Positions 1 to 8,636 are shown, counted from the first letter of the stretch. The stretch is DNA of 64,000 bases from Pustulibacterium marinum (GCF_900116665.1 NZ_FPBK01000003.1:213306-277305); one strand, 5' to 3'. Translations and numbers: made by a program. The notes: a model not told the origin generated them from the sequence alone.

Positions 1-278
1 TAAAGCAGTATTCCTACACTGACTTAAATAAAGAAATCATTCAAAATAATAAGCTAATTATTAATACAACTCCCTTAGGAACGCACCCAAACATTACAGA
101 CAAACCTTCAATTTCGTATCAGCATATCACTTCAGAACATTTACTTTTTGATCTGATTTACAACCCAGCTGAAACTGCTTTTCTACTTGAGGGTAAGAAG
201 CGAGGAGCTACCATTGCAAACGGAGCAAGTATGCTACAACTACAGGCAGAAAAAGCATGGACTATTTGGAATTCATAA
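1..278 (+). CDS. aroE: Shikimate dehydrogenase, C-terminal part (5' end outside the window)
   Basis: Open from the window edge (first full codon at 3) to TAA at 276-278, about 91 residues. It carries the AroE C-terminal signatures: INTTPLG, then FDLIYNP followed by ET-FL, and NG--ML--QAE-AW at the end. The family reduces 3-dehydroshikimate to shikimate with NADPH in aromatic amino acid synthesis, in the cytoplasm. The N-terminal substrate-binding half lies upstream and cannot be judged. The DUF349 gene follows 120 bp downstream on the same strand. The family call is firm because several conserved blocks appear in the right order. Confidence 0.9.
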   Translation, partial: KQYSYTDLNKEIIQNNKLIINTTPLGTHPNITDKPSISYQHITSEHLLFDLIYNPAETAFLLEGKKRGATIANGASMLQLQAEKAWTIWNS

Positions 279-350
279 AAACAAGTAGGGAGTTAATCGA
301 TTTATCAGTTCATTTTTAGTTTTTTTTTTGTCATATAAATTAGTTGTTAG

Positions 351-358
351 TATCTTTC
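351..358 (+). promoter_or_regulatory. Weak candidate promoter for the DUF349 gene
   Basis: TATCTTTC differs by one base from the Bacteroidota -7 element TAnnTTTG. A TTG at 328-330 sits 20 bp upstream, within the usual 17-23 bp range. The box is 40 bp before the ATG at 399. The rest of 279-398 holds nothing else recognisable. Confidence 0.35.
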
Positions 359-398
359 AGTCAAAGAAACTAGTGCCAACCTTAAAACATTCCTGACA

Positions 399-2345
399 AT
401 GTTAGAAGAAAAAGATGATAACCTGTTAAACGCAGACGGACAAGAACCGATTCAAAACGAAGAACAAACCAGTGAATCTAAAGACGCAATTAAAGAGGAA
501 GAAACTACTCCTGTAGTTGAAGAATCTGATGAAGTACACAAAGAGATTGACGACTCTAATGCAGAAGATGCAGAAGACGAAGACAACCATCAGCGTCATT
601 CCATTCCAATGCCGGATTATCATGCTATGGACATGGATTTACTTAATTTGGAATTTGAAAAACTACTGAAGAATCATAAGGTTCAAGCTATAAAAGAGCA
701 CGTAGACAATATTCGTACAGAGTTTGAAGATAAATTCACCCATCTACTTGAAGAGAAAAAAGATGAATTTATAGCAAATGGTGGGAATGAAATTGATTTT
801 AGTTACCACGTTCCTGCCAGAAGTACGTTTAATTCTTTATATGGAGAGTACAAGGATAAGCGAAATGCTTACTATAAAAACATAGAACTTACACTCAAAA
901 ATAATCTTGACAAAAGATTACAGATTATTGAAGAGTTGAAAGGTTTGTTAGATGTAGAAGAAAATATAAACACTACTTACAAGCACTTTAAAGATTTACA
1001 AGATCAATGGAGATCTGTTGGTCCGGTTCCAAGAGCAAGTTACAATGATGTTTATAGAAACTATTATTTCCATACGGAAAGATTCTATGACTTCTTAGAT
1101 TTAAATAGAGATCTTCGAGATCTTGACTTTAAACACAATTTAGAAGAAAAATTAAAACTCATAGAAAAGGCTGAAGCCTTGGCTACAGAGGAAGACATTC
1201 CTAAAGCATTTAGAGAACTGCAACTTCTACACAAAGTTTGGAAGGAAGATATAGGTCCTGTAGAACGTGACCAAAGAGAAGAAATCTGGAATCGCTTTAG
1301 TGAAGCTACAAAAGTTGTTCATGACAAGCGCCAAGATTACTTTAAAAACATTGAACAGGTTTACGAGAAGAACTATGAAAAGAAGAAGTTAATCATTGCA
1401 GAGATTGAATCCATTGCAGGGAAACAAGTGAACTCACATAACCAATGGCAAAAACTCATGAAGGATATTGAATCTCTTAGAGAAGATTTCTTCAAAGCCG
1501 GTAGAGTTCCTGCTAAGGTAACCCAAGAATCATGGGGAAATTTTAAAGATGCTGTTCGATTGTTCAACAAGAACAAAAATGCTTTTTACAAGAATTTAAA
1601 AAAGGAACAACAAGATAATCTCAATAAAAAGCTTGAACTCATTGCGATAGCGGAGGCTAATAAAGACAATGAAGATTTTGAAGTAACTACTCCTTTGATG
1701 AAAAAGATTCAGCAAGATTGGAAACTAATTGGTCATGTTCCAAGAAAGCAATCTGATAAAATCTGGAAAGAATTCAAAAGTGCTTGTAACCATTACTTCA
1801 ATAGATTGCATGCGCAAAGAAACGAATCTCAAAAGGTAGAATTTGAAGCTTTTGAAGAGAAAAAAGCATTCTTAGATGAGTTGAAAGATTATCAACTTTC
1901 CGGAGACAACAAGAAAGATCTTGCCTACATCAAAAAACTTATTTCCGAATGGAAAAACATGGGGCGTGTTCCTTACAACAAGAGAAACATTGAAAGCAAA
2001 TTTAATAAGATCATTGATGCCTTATTCAAAAAATTGGATATGGATAAGCAGGAGGCTGAACTTATCAAATACGATAAAAAATTAGATCACTTAGCTAATG
2101 AAGATAACAATGAACGCCAGCTACAAAGCGAACATATTTTCATTAGACGTAAGATTGATGAAGTAAAAGCAGAGATCCGACAGTTAGAAAACAATATGCA
2201 ATTCTTCACCAATGTAGACGAAAGTAACCCATTAGTGAGAGAAGTTATTAAAAACATTGACAAGCATAAGGAGTCTTTAGAGCTTTGGAAAGAAAAGCTA
2301 AAAAAGTTAAATACACTAGCTGACGACGAGGAAGATGAAGACTAG
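399..2345 (+). CDS. DUF349 domain-containing protein
   Basis: A 648-residue soluble protein with no signal peptide. Residues 1-70 are very rich in Glu and Asp. The rest is predicted mostly helical and contains about five DUF349 units, each marked by a W-x-x-x-G-x-V-P type motif (WRSVGPVP, WKEDIGPV, FFKAGRVP, WKLIGHVP, WKNMGRVP) followed by a basic, aromatic helix. The C-terminus is again acidic. DUF349 proteins of this size are common in Bacteroidota beside aroE; their biochemical role is not established. The repeat helices suggest a coiled-coil scaffold or nucleic-acid-associated protein, but that is inference. A bidirectional hairpin terminator follows. Confidence 0.85.
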   Translation: MLEEKDDNLLNADGQEPIQNEEQTSESKDAIKEEETTPVVEESDEVHKEIDDSNAEDAEDEDNHQRHSIPMPDYHAMDMDLLNLEFEKLLKNHKVQAIKEHVDNIRTEFEDKFTHLLEEKKDEFIANGGNEIDFSYHVPARSTFNSLYGEYKDKRNAYYKNIELTLKNNLDKRLQIIEELKGLLDVEENINTTYKHFKDLQDQWRSVGPVPRASYNDVYRNYYFHTERFYDFLDLNRDLRDLDFKHNLEEKLKLIEKAEALATEEDIPKAFRELQLLHKVWKEDIGPVERDQREEIWNRFSEATKVVHDKRQDYFKNIEQVYEKNYEKKKLIIAEIESIAGKQVNSHNQWQKLMKDIESLREDFFKAGRVPAKVTQESWGNFKDAVRLFNKNKNAFYKNLKKEQQDNLNKKLELIAIAEANKDNEDFEVTTPLMKKIQQDWKLIGHVPRKQSDKIWKEFKSACNHYFNRLHAQRNESQKVEFEAFEEKKAFLDELKDYQLSGDNKKDLAYIKKLISEWKNMGRVPYNKRNIESKFNKIIDALFKKLDMDKQEAELIKYDKKLDHLANEDNNERQLQSEHIFIRRKIDEVKAEIRQLENNMQFFTNVDESNPLVREVIKNIDKHKESLELWKEKLKKLNTLADDEEDED

Positions 2346-2378
2346 AATCTTTCTTTTTTTAAAGCTATGACTTTATAA

Positions 2379-2412
2379 AAAAAGCCGATGAATCAAAATT
2401 CATCGGCTTTTT
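2379..2412. terminator. Bidirectional rho-independent terminator
   Basis: A GCCGATGAAT / ATTCATCGGC stem with a CAAA loop, flanked by an A run on the left and a T run on the right. It lies between the converging DUF349 gene and yajC, so it can stop transcription from both sides. Confidence 0.85.
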
Positions 2413-2442
2413 ATTTTCAGTAATGTATATTTTAAAGTAAAC

Positions 2443-2733
2443 TTACTTTTTATCTACTGCTTTGGTAGTATGTAATTTTGATGACATTTCCATAGAAATG
2501 GCAGAAAGTTCAAATTTAAGTTTACCAGACATTGTTTCTATAACACAAGAATCTCCGGATAGTTGGTGAATTTTACCGTGTAATCCACTTTTTGTAATTA
2601 CCTTATCTCCTACTTTAAGCCCTTCTCCAAACTTTTTTTCTTCTTTTTGTCTTTTCATTTGTGGGCGTATCATAAAAAAATACATCACTACAAAAAGTGC
2701 TAAAAAAGGTAAATATTTCATTAATCCTTCCAT
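2443..2733 (-). CDS. yajC: Preprotein translocase subunit YajC
   Basis: 96 residues: one N-terminal membrane span (about residues 5-22, ending in FMIRPQ), then a basic segment (MKRQKEEKKF) and the small cytoplasmic domain with VGDKVITKSGLHGKI, all typical of YajC. It associates with SecD/SecF in the Sec holotranslocon at the inner membrane. It is the last gene of a leftward operon nusB-DUF1573-yajC, 30 bp after the DUF1573 gene, and ends at the shared terminator. secDF is not in the window. Confidence 0.93.
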   Translation of the reverse strand: MEGLMKYLPFLALFVVMYFFMIRPQMKRQKEEKKFGEGLKVGDKVITKSGLHGKIHQLSGDSCVIETMSGKLKFELSAISMEMSSKLHTTKAVDKK

Positions 2734-2763
2734 AAATATTCAATTAAATTCTGTTACGTTATC

Positions 2764-3219
2764 TTATTCTGCTGCTTTTGGTTCTACAAACGCTTTGATT
2801 GAAATACGCTCTTTCCCAGTCTCGGTATTTGCAGTAACTGTAATAGTTTTAGTTACTTGGTTTTTACCACTACCATTATAGGTTACTTGAATTTCACCTT
2901 TTTCACCTGGAGCAATAGGTCCATCTGGTTTTTTTGGTACTGTACAACCACAGGTACTTTTAACATTGGTCACTACTAATGGAACATCTCCTGTATTTGT
3001 AAAGCTAAATGTGTATGCTTGGCGCTCTCCTTGAGGAATGTTTCCAAAGTCATGAACTTTTTCTTCAAATTCCATTACAGCAAATTTTTCTGAATTTGCA
3101 TCTCTTTCTGCTGCTGCTTCAACATTTTCTGCTTTTACTTTCTTAGAAGCATTTTCTTCGCAAGATGTAAAACTAATTGTAGCTGCTAAAGCTCCGATGA
3201 TTAATAAACTTTTTTTCAT
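2764..3219 (-). CDS. DUF1573 domain lipoprotein
   Basis: 151 residues. A signal sequence ends in the lipobox SFTSC, so Cys20 is the likely lipidated residue and the protein is probably anchored in the envelope. The body (about residues 50-145) is a DUF1573 beta-sandwich with HDFGNIPQGE, FTNTGD-PL and the characteristic CGCTVP motif. The function of DUF1573 is unknown. It sits between nusB and yajC with 43 and 30 bp gaps, an arrangement common in Bacteroidota, so it is probably co-transcribed with them. Confidence 0.88.
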   Translation of the reverse strand: MKKSLLIIGALAATISFTSCEENASKKVKAENVEAAAERDANSEKFAVMEFEEKVHDFGNIPQGERQAYTFSFTNTGDVPLVVTNVKSTCGCTVPKKPDGPIAPGEKGEIQVTYNGSGKNQVTKTITVTANTETGKERISIKAFVEPKAAE

Positions 3220-3262
3220 GTTGTATTTAGTTTTATTTTGGAGGTTAAATGTACTAATTATA

Positions 3263-4210
3263 TTATAAAAGCCCTCTACCTACCTTATTTAACTTCTGAG
3301 TAGTTTGGTAATCTTTAACCAACTTATCTAGAATTCCATTTACAAAAATGCTACTCTTTGGTGTAGAATACTCTTTTGCTATTTCTAAATATTCGTTGAT
3401 GGTAACTTTTATAGGGATAGAAGGAAATTTCAAGAACTCACAAATTGCCATCTTAAGTAAAATGGTATCCATATCTGCAATTCTATCACTATCCCAATTT
3501 GGAGTTTTTCCGTTGATTTCTTCTTGCAACATTTCGTTATTAAGTACCGTTTTTCTTAACAACTCAATACCAAATTTTTTATCTTCCTCATCTTTGAATA
3601 AACTTGGAAGAAAATAAGTTTCAGGATGATTGTTACTTTTTAATTTTCTTATAGATTTCAAGAAAATTGTATTTACTGCCGGCAAATCATCAATCCAAGT
3701 GATTTTATGATCTTCTATATAATCATATAACTTTTCATTTGGTGCTATAATTTCTTTGAAAACGTCTACCAAAAACTCTTTATCTTCTTTAAATGTAGAC
3801 AGCTTTTCCTTCATGTAATCTTTATAAATATCACTATTAAGGATATCGTTATAAATAATTTTTACATATTCCTCATCAAGGTACCAACTATTTAATTTTC
3901 TATCCTCAATAGCTTCTTGCAAAAGTTGATTGTTTACCAACATTTGCAAAACCTCATTATTTACGAATTTTTTATTTGGATTTTTGTCTTCGGCAGTTGC
4001 CAAATATTTTCCTTGAGATAGGGTTAATTGTGAAGCAGCTCTTTTTTGAATTTCAATTAACAAGCTTAGCACAGTTAAATATAAATTATACATGTTTTCC
4101 ATACTCTGTAAAAGAAACTTTTCTTCCTTTTCCAGATTTACATTTTCTGCTTTTGTTAATGCATACATGGACTGCATTACCTTGACTCTGATATGTCTTC
4201 TTGTTAACAT
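3263..4210 (-). CDS. nusB: Transcription antitermination factor NusB, long Bacteroidota form
   Basis: 315 residues, about twice the E. coli protein. The N-terminus (LTRRHIRVKVMQSMYA) and the C-terminal third (MDTILLKMAICEFLKFPSIPIKVTINEYLEIAKEYS, split by a large insertion from the N-terminal part, then GILDKL) match NusB. Between them is about 150 residues of charged helical sequence, as in other Bacteroidota NusB. NusB with NusE (S10) binds boxA RNA and supports antitermination of rRNA operons. It is the first gene of the nusB-DUF1573-yajC operon and starts at the only reasonable ATG. A good minus-strand promoter lies at 4267-4294. Confidence 0.88.
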   Translation of the reverse strand: MLTRRHIRVKVMQSMYALTKAENVNLEKEEKFLLQSMENMYNLYLTVLSLLIEIQKRAASQLTLSQGKYLATAEDKNPNKKFVNNEVLQMLVNNQLLQEAIEDRKLNSWYLDEEYVKIIYNDILNSDIYKDYMKEKLSTFKEDKEFLVDVFKEIIAPNEKLYDYIEDHKITWIDDLPAVNTIFLKSIRKLKSNNHPETYFLPSLFKDEEDKKFGIELLRKTVLNNEMLQEEINGKTPNWDSDRIADMDTILLKMAICEFLKFPSIPIKVTINEYLEIAKEYSTPKSSIFVNGILDKLVKDYQTTQKLNKVGRGLL

Positions 4211-4266
4211 TTGATAAGAACTTACTTTAAATAATTACAGACGAAGATTTTGTTTTTCTTCGACGG

Positions 4267-4294
4267 CAAAAATATAACTTATTTTAATAATCAA
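4267..4294 (-). promoter_or_regulatory. Promoter for nusB-DUF1573-yajC
   Basis: Read on the minus strand: TTG (4292-4294), 17 bp, then TATTTTTG (4267-4274), a full match to the flavobacterial consensus TTG-N17-23-TAnnTTTG. The predicted leader to the nusB ATG is about 50 nt. Confidence 0.6.
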
Positions 4295-4462
4295 TATGAT
4301 TATATTGTTATTTTAATTTTTGACAAAAACCCTCGCTGTTTATGACACAATTAAAAGCTAATCATCTACTCACATTTCATAATACTTCAAACTTTAACAA
4401 TATTTAAAAATTTATATGCTTAGCCGAATTTAAAAGCGTTCTATTTATTTTACCTAAACCTG

Positions 4463-4470
4463 TATCTTTG
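4463..4470 (+). promoter_or_regulatory. -7 promoter element for the ABC exporter
   Basis: TATCTTTG is a perfect match to TAnnTTTG, 76 bp before the ATG at 4547. No clear TTG is present at the usual distance upstream. Confidence 0.5.
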
Positions 4471-4546
4471 CCTTTCTTGTTTGTGAAATTTTTCAAACTA
4501 CAAACTTGCAAATAACCAAGATAAACTTCAGATAGAAGTACCACCT

Positions 4547-6304
4547 ATGAAAGAACTAAAACATCTAAATAAATATTTTTACAAATACCGATTTAAGCTA
4601 TTGCTAGGGCTATTAATTACAATTATTGCTCGTGTATTTAGTTTGGTAATGCCTACATATGTGAAAAAGACGCTAGATGCTGTAGAAGATACCGTTAAAT
4701 CAGATTTACCTTTGGATCATATCAAGGGCGAATTAATCACCTATATTGCTATAATCATTGGCTCCAGTGCGCTGTATGCTTTGTTCACATTTTTAATGAG
4801 ACAAACCATCATCAATATTTCCAGATATATTGAATTTGATTTAAAAAATGAAGTGTTTGAGCAATACGAAAGATTATCTATCAATTTTTACAAAAAAAAT
4901 AGAACAGGTGATTTAATGAACCGAATTAGTGAAGATGTAGGAAAGGTTCGTATGTATGCTGGACCAGCAATTATGTACAGCATACAAACATTAACGCTTT
5001 TTGTGTGCATCATTCCTTTAATGATCAACTCATCGCCTACGTTAACGCTATACACGGTAATTCCGTTACCAATTCTTTCTATATTAATTTATTACATCAG
5101 TAAAACTATTCACAAGCGAACAACGGTTGTTCAGCAGTTTTTATCAAAGCTTTCCACGTTTTCTCAGGAAACTTTTTCTGGGGTAAGCGTAATCAAAGCT
5201 TACGGAATTGAAAACCGTATTAATGAAGAATTACACGAACTTGCAATAGAAGGAAAAGAAAAAAGTATGAATCTCGCAAAAGTTCAAGCTTGGTTTTTTC
5301 CACTTATGCTACTACTCATTGGTGTGAGCACTATTGCGGTTATCTATGTTGGAGGAATGCTTTATATTGATGGAAAAATTGAGAGCATAGGAGTCATTGC
5401 TGAATTTTTAATTTATGTTCTTATGCTTACGTGGCCAGTGGCTACCGTTGGTTGGGTTAGTTCTATAATTCAACAAGCAGATGCTTCTCAGAAAAGAATT
5501 AATGAATTTCTGAAAGAAGAACCACAGATTAAAAATTTACAACCAAACGAAACTCCTATTAAAGGAAATATAGAATTTAAAAATGTTTCCTTCACGTATG
5601 AAGACACTAATATTCAAGCCTTGAAAGACGTTTCTTTCCAAGTGAAGAATGGAGAAACCCTTGCTATAATAGGAAAAACGGGATCGGGAAAATCTACTAT
5701 TTTAGATTTGATCGCACGTTTATATGACGTTTCATCTGGTCAAATTTTGATTGATGGTATGCCTATACAGGAAAAAAATATTTACAATTTAAGAAACGCG
5801 ATTGGAGCGGTGCCGCAAGATGCTTTCTTATTCTCTACTTCTATTAAAGAAAACATCAAGTTTGGTAAATTTGATGCAACTGAAGAAGAAATTATTCAAG
5901 CTGCAAAACAGGCTTCTGTTCATAAAAATATTGAAAAATTCAGTAATAAGTATGACACTGTTTTAGGCGAAAGAGGTATAACACTGAGTGGTGGACAAAA
6001 ACAGCGAGTTTCTATCGCTAGAGCATTGATAAAAGATGCTCAAATCTATTTATTTGACGATTGTCTTTCTGCAGTGGACACAGAAACCGAGGAAAAGATA
6101 TTGAATAACTTACTTAAAATAGCAAAAGAAAAAACTACCATCATTGTGAGCCACCGTATTTCATCGGCTAAAAATGCTGATAGAATACTCATTATTGATG
6201 ACGGAAAAATTGTACAGCAAGGAACTCATAATCAACTTATAATAACGGAAGGATATTATAAAGAATTGTATTTAAATCAGCTTCACGAAAAAGAAAGTCA
6301 TTAA
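4547..6304 (+). CDS. ABC exporter half-transporter (fused membrane and ATPase domains)
   Basis: 585 residues: a six-span type 1 exporter membrane domain (about 1-320), then an ATPase domain with Walker A GKTGSGKST (376-384, Lys382), signature LSGGQKQR (480-487) and Walker B IYLFDD (504-505 = DD). The usual catalytic glutamate after the Walker B aspartate is Asp505 here, as in the degenerate subunit of heterodimeric exporters such as the MdlA/TM287 type. No second half-transporter is adjacent. The substrate cannot be told from the sequence; such proteins export lipids, drugs or peptides. It lies divergent to nusB and just upstream of a DUF3276 gene. Confidence 0.88.
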   Translation: MKELKHLNKYFYKYRFKLLLGLLITIIARVFSLVMPTYVKKTLDAVEDTVKSDLPLDHIKGELITYIAIIIGSSALYALFTFLMRQTIINISRYIEFDLKNEVFEQYERLSINFYKKNRTGDLMNRISEDVGKVRMYAGPAIMYSIQTLTLFVCIIPLMINSSPTLTLYTVIPLPILSILIYYISKTIHKRTTVVQQFLSKLSTFSQETFSGVSVIKAYGIENRINEELHELAIEGKEKSMNLAKVQAWFFPLMLLLIGVSTIAVIYVGGMLYIDGKIESIGVIAEFLIYVLMLTWPVATVGWVSSIIQQADASQKRINEFLKEEPQIKNLQPNETPIKGNIEFKNVSFTYEDTNIQALKDVSFQVKNGETLAIIGKTGSGKSTILDLIARLYDVSSGQILIDGMPIQEKNIYNLRNAIGAVPQDAFLFSTSIKENIKFGKFDATEEEIIQAAKQASVHKNIEKFSNKYDTVLGERGITLSGGQKQRVSIARALIKDAQIYLFDDCLSAVDTETEEKILNNLLKIAKEKTTIIVSHRISSAKNADRILIIDDGKIVQQGTHNQLIITEGYYKELYLNQLHEKESH

Positions 6305-6377
6305 ATTTTTGCTATATTATGATTTTTTTCACATTTTTGAAACAAAATACTATTCAACTAAACAGTTAGAGGGAATT

Positions 6378-6755
6378 ATGAATGACAAAGACTTACTAGA
6401 GAAAGATGAGATTTTCTCAAAAGTACTTAGAGCCGGTAGAAGAACATATTTCTTTGACGTTAGAGCTACGAAAGCCGGAGATTATTATCTCACCATTACC
6501 GAAAGTAAAAAATTCACTCACGACGACGGATCGTTCCACTACAAAAAACACAAGATCTATTTATACAAAGAAGATTTTGCTGCATTTAAGGACATCCTGG
6601 GTGAAATGACCGATTTTGTTATAGACTCGAAAGGAGAAGAAGTGATTTCTGAACGTCACCAAAAGGATTTTAAGAAGGAATCTTATTTTGATTCAGAGGA
6701 CGAAGAAGTAGCTCCTACAGAAAAATTTACTGATATTAGTTTTGAAGATATTTAA
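6378..6755 (+). CDS. DUF3276 family PUR-domain protein
   Basis: 125 residues from the ATG at 6378. The frame stays open upstream to a TTG at 6309, but those extra residues are low-complexity and the family usually begins near the acidic MNDKDLLEKDEIFSK. The conserved core is VLRAGRRTYFFDVRATKAGDYYLTITESKK, here broken up for brevity: GRRTYFFDV, DYYLTITESK and KIYLYKEDF. Related PUR-alpha-like proteins bind single-stranded nucleic acid; binding has not been shown for this protein. The tail is acidic. It is 73 bp after the ABC exporter and is followed by a terminator. Confidence 0.85.
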   Translation: MNDKDLLEKDEIFSKVLRAGRRTYFFDVRATKAGDYYLTITESKKFTHDDGSFHYKKHKIYLYKEDFAAFKDILGEMTDFVIDSKGEEVISERHQKDFKKESYFDSEDEEVAPTEKFTDISFEDI

Positions 6756-6789
6756 AAACTAATGAACCAACCAAAAATCAGTATATAGT

Positions 6790-6824
6790 AAAAGCCGTTA
6801 TTTTTCAATAACGGCTTTTAGTTT
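6790..6824. terminator. Rho-independent terminator
   Basis: AAAAGCCGTTATT / AATAACGGCTTTT stem with a TTTC loop. It is flanked by A and T runs, so it can serve both the DUF3276 gene and the leftward gene at 6849. Confidence 0.8.
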
Positions 6825-6848
6825 TTAATCATTAAACGTAAATAAGTA

Positions 6849-7157
6849 TTATTCGCTTACAATTTTAAGTTTTTCTACCATTTCACGTGATATACTATCA
6901 GAATATGCTCCGTATGCATCTACCAACAAACCTTTTTGTCCGGTACTTGTCTCAATTGCATACAAAACAGAACTATCATCTGGATTGGTTTGACCTTCGA
7001 ACCTGTGAACTTCAACAACATTCAGATTTTTTGCTTCGATCAATTGTTTCTTCGCTTTGTTCTCTACACCATTTTCAATAAGGTTAAAATCTTCCTTAAA
7101 TCCTTTCTTTTTTAAGCCTTCAATAGCCGAAGACAGGGTTTCATAAGCTGTTTTCAT
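6849..7157 (-). CDS. Conserved small hypothetical protein (about 102 residues)
   Basis: The ATG at 7157 gives a protein starting MKTAYETLSSAIEGLKKKGF, which is where related small Bacteroidota proteins begin. An in-frame ATG at 7229 would add 24 Lys-rich residues. The body has EDFNLIENG and, near the end, VLYAIETSTGQKGLLVDAYG. Similar proteins are sometimes labelled phosphoribosylpyrophosphate synthetase, but it is far too short for that and has no PRPP-binding loop. Function unknown; no signal peptide or membrane span. A near-consensus TATCTTTA on the minus strand (7258-7265) may be its promoter. Confidence 0.7.
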   Translation of the reverse strand: MKTAYETLSSAIEGLKKKGFKEDFNLIENGVENKAKKQLIEAKNLNVVEVHRFEGQTNPDDSSVLYAIETSTGQKGLLVDAYGAYSDSISREMVEKLKIVSE

Positions 7158-7327
7158 AGCACTAAATTTTTTTAATTCTTTCTTTTTGTTTCCGTTTTCT
7201 TTTTCATCAAAAAGACAATAGTTTTTCATTCTTAAATATTGTCTTTAATTTTACATTTAAAGATACTATTCTTACTAAAATTTCTATCTTAAGTGAATCT
7301 TATATACTCTTAAATCAATCATAAATT

Positions 7328-7885
7328 ATGGCAAGAACTCCCAGCAACATGCTTCCTCTAGGAACCGAAGCTCCAGACTTTTCTCTTCTAAATACAGTAG
7401 ACCAAAACACACTTTCCTTAACCGATATTAAAGGAGAAAAAGGAACTGTAATCATGTTTATCTGTAATCATTGCCCATTTGTAAAACATGTAGATGACGG
7501 AATGATTTCATTAGCGAATGACTATGTACCAAAAGGAATTTCATTTGCAGCTATTTCTAGTAATGATGTGGAAAACTATCCTGATGACTCACCTGAACTC
7601 ATGAAAAAGACAGCAGAAGAATTGGGCTATCCTTTCCCCTATCTATATGACGAAACGCAAGAAGTGGCCAAGGCGTACGATGCGGCTTGCACTCCAGATT
7701 TCTACATTTTTGATAAAGATTTGAAATTGGTTTATCGTGGGCAATTGGATGGTTCTAGACCACAAAATGGAATTCCTGTTACTGGCGAAGATATGAGAAC
7801 GGCTTTGGATGCGCTTCTATCTGGAAATGAAATTCTGACATTGCAAAAACCTAGTTTGGGTTGTAACATCAAATGGAAAAATTAA
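7328..7885 (+). CDS. Thioredoxin-fold redoxin (AhpC/TSA-like)
   Basis: 185 residues, cytoplasmic. The redoxin fold is shown by LGTEAPDFSL near the start and a C-x-x-C pair in ICNHCPF (Cys46, Cys49), then VKHVDDG. It has the cis-Pro region (ACTPDFYIFDKD) and the terminal CNIKWK typical of this thioredoxin-like family. Expected role: thiol-disulphide exchange or thiol peroxidase activity; the electron donor is unknown. It sits 76 bp upstream of a peroxiredoxin gene, so the two may act in the same stress response, although the second gene has its own promoter. Confidence 0.8.
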   Translation: MARTPSNMLPLGTEAPDFSLLNTVDQNTLSLTDIKGEKGTVIMFICNHCPFVKHVDDGMISLANDYVPKGISFAAISSNDVENYPDDSPELMKKTAEELGYPFPYLYDETQEVAKAYDAACTPDFYIFDKDLKLVYRGQLDGSRPQNGIPVTGEDMRTALDALLSGNEILTLQKPSLGCNIKWKN

Positions 7886-7909
7886 CGCAATTTTAAAGCA
7901 AAAACATTT

Positions 7910-7927
7910 TTTAATCTATTTAATCTA
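7910..7927 (+). repeat. Tandem 9-bp direct repeat upstream of the peroxiredoxin promoter
   Basis: TTTAATCTA occurs twice in a row, ending one base before the -7 box at 7929. It occupies the position between -33 and -7 and could be a regulator site or chance in A/T-rich DNA. Confidence 0.4.
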
Positions 7928-7928
7928 C

Positions 7929-7936
7929 TAACTTTG
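7929..7936 (+). promoter_or_regulatory. -7 promoter element for the peroxiredoxin gene
   Basis: TAACTTTG matches TAnnTTTG fully and lies 25 bp before the ATG at 7962. No TTG stands at the usual spacing. Confidence 0.5.
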
Positions 7937-7961
7937 TAGAATAATGTAAAATAAAAAAATT

Positions 7962-8603
7962 ATGGCTACTATAAGATTAGGAGATACAGCACCAGATTTT
8001 ACGGCGCAAACCACAGAAGGAAAAATCAATTTATATGACTACTTAGGTGATGGTTGGGGAGTTTTATTCTCTCACCCTTCAGACTATACCCCGGTTTGTA
8101 CTACAGAATTGGGAACAGTTGCAAAATACAAAGATGAGTTTGCAAAACGTAATACCAAAGTTCTTGCTTTGAGTGTTGACGGCTTAGAATCGCACAAAGG
8201 TTGGATCAATGATATCAACGAAACTCAAAATGTAAATGTAGATTATCCTATTATTGCTGATGAAGATAAAAAAATCGCAGAAGCATATGATATGATTCAT
8301 CCGAATGCAGATGCTACCTTCACTGTACGTTCTGTGTATGTTATTGGACCAGATAAAAAAATCAAATTGATTATCACTTATCCTGCTTCTACCGGAAGAA
8401 ACTTTGACGAGCTTTTACGTGTTATTGATTCTTTACAGCTTACAGCATACCATAAAGTTGCTACACCAGCGAACTGGAAACATGGTGACGAAGTGGTAAT
8501 TAGCCCAGCTGTTTCTAATGAAGATGCTAAAAACATTTTCACAAAAGGATTTAAGGAAGTTAAGCCATATTTACGTTTAACGCCTCAACCTAATTTGGAC
8601 TAA
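7962..8603 (+). CDS. 1-Cys peroxiredoxin, Prx6 type
   Basis: 213 residues. The peroxidatic site is SHPSDYTPVCTTELG, with Thr43 and Cys46 of the PxxxTxxC motif; a conserved Arg follows in TFTVRSVYVIGPDKK. The length, the PVCTTE form and the long C-terminal dimer arm (TPANWKHGDEVVI, then KGFKEVKPYLRLTPQP) identify the Prx6 subfamily. Prx6 proteins reduce hydrogen peroxide and organic hydroperoxides in the cytoplasm. It is preceded by its own promoter box and by a tandem repeat, and followed by a hairpin terminator. Confidence 0.92.
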   Translation: MATIRLGDTAPDFTAQTTEGKINLYDYLGDGWGVLFSHPSDYTPVCTTELGTVAKYKDEFAKRNTKVLALSVDGLESHKGWINDINETQNVNVDYPIIADEDKKIAEAYDMIHPNADATFTVRSVYVIGPDKKIKLIITYPASTGRNFDELLRVIDSLQLTAYHKVATPANWKHGDEVVISPAVSNEDAKNIFTKGFKEVKPYLRLTPQPNLD

Positions 8604-8636
8604 AATATCGTTTAGATAAAAATTGTTATGAAAAAA

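Larger units (their letters stand above)
4211..4546. other. 336-bp divergent intergenic region between nusB and the ABC exporter
   Basis: No coding sequence seen. It holds a leftward promoter at 4267-4294 and a rightward -7 box at 4463-4470. There is also a small hairpin (CGAAGA / TCTTCG around 4243-4263) that would lie in the nusB leader. The remaining 150 bp or so is A/T-rich with nothing recognisable. Confidence 0.6.
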
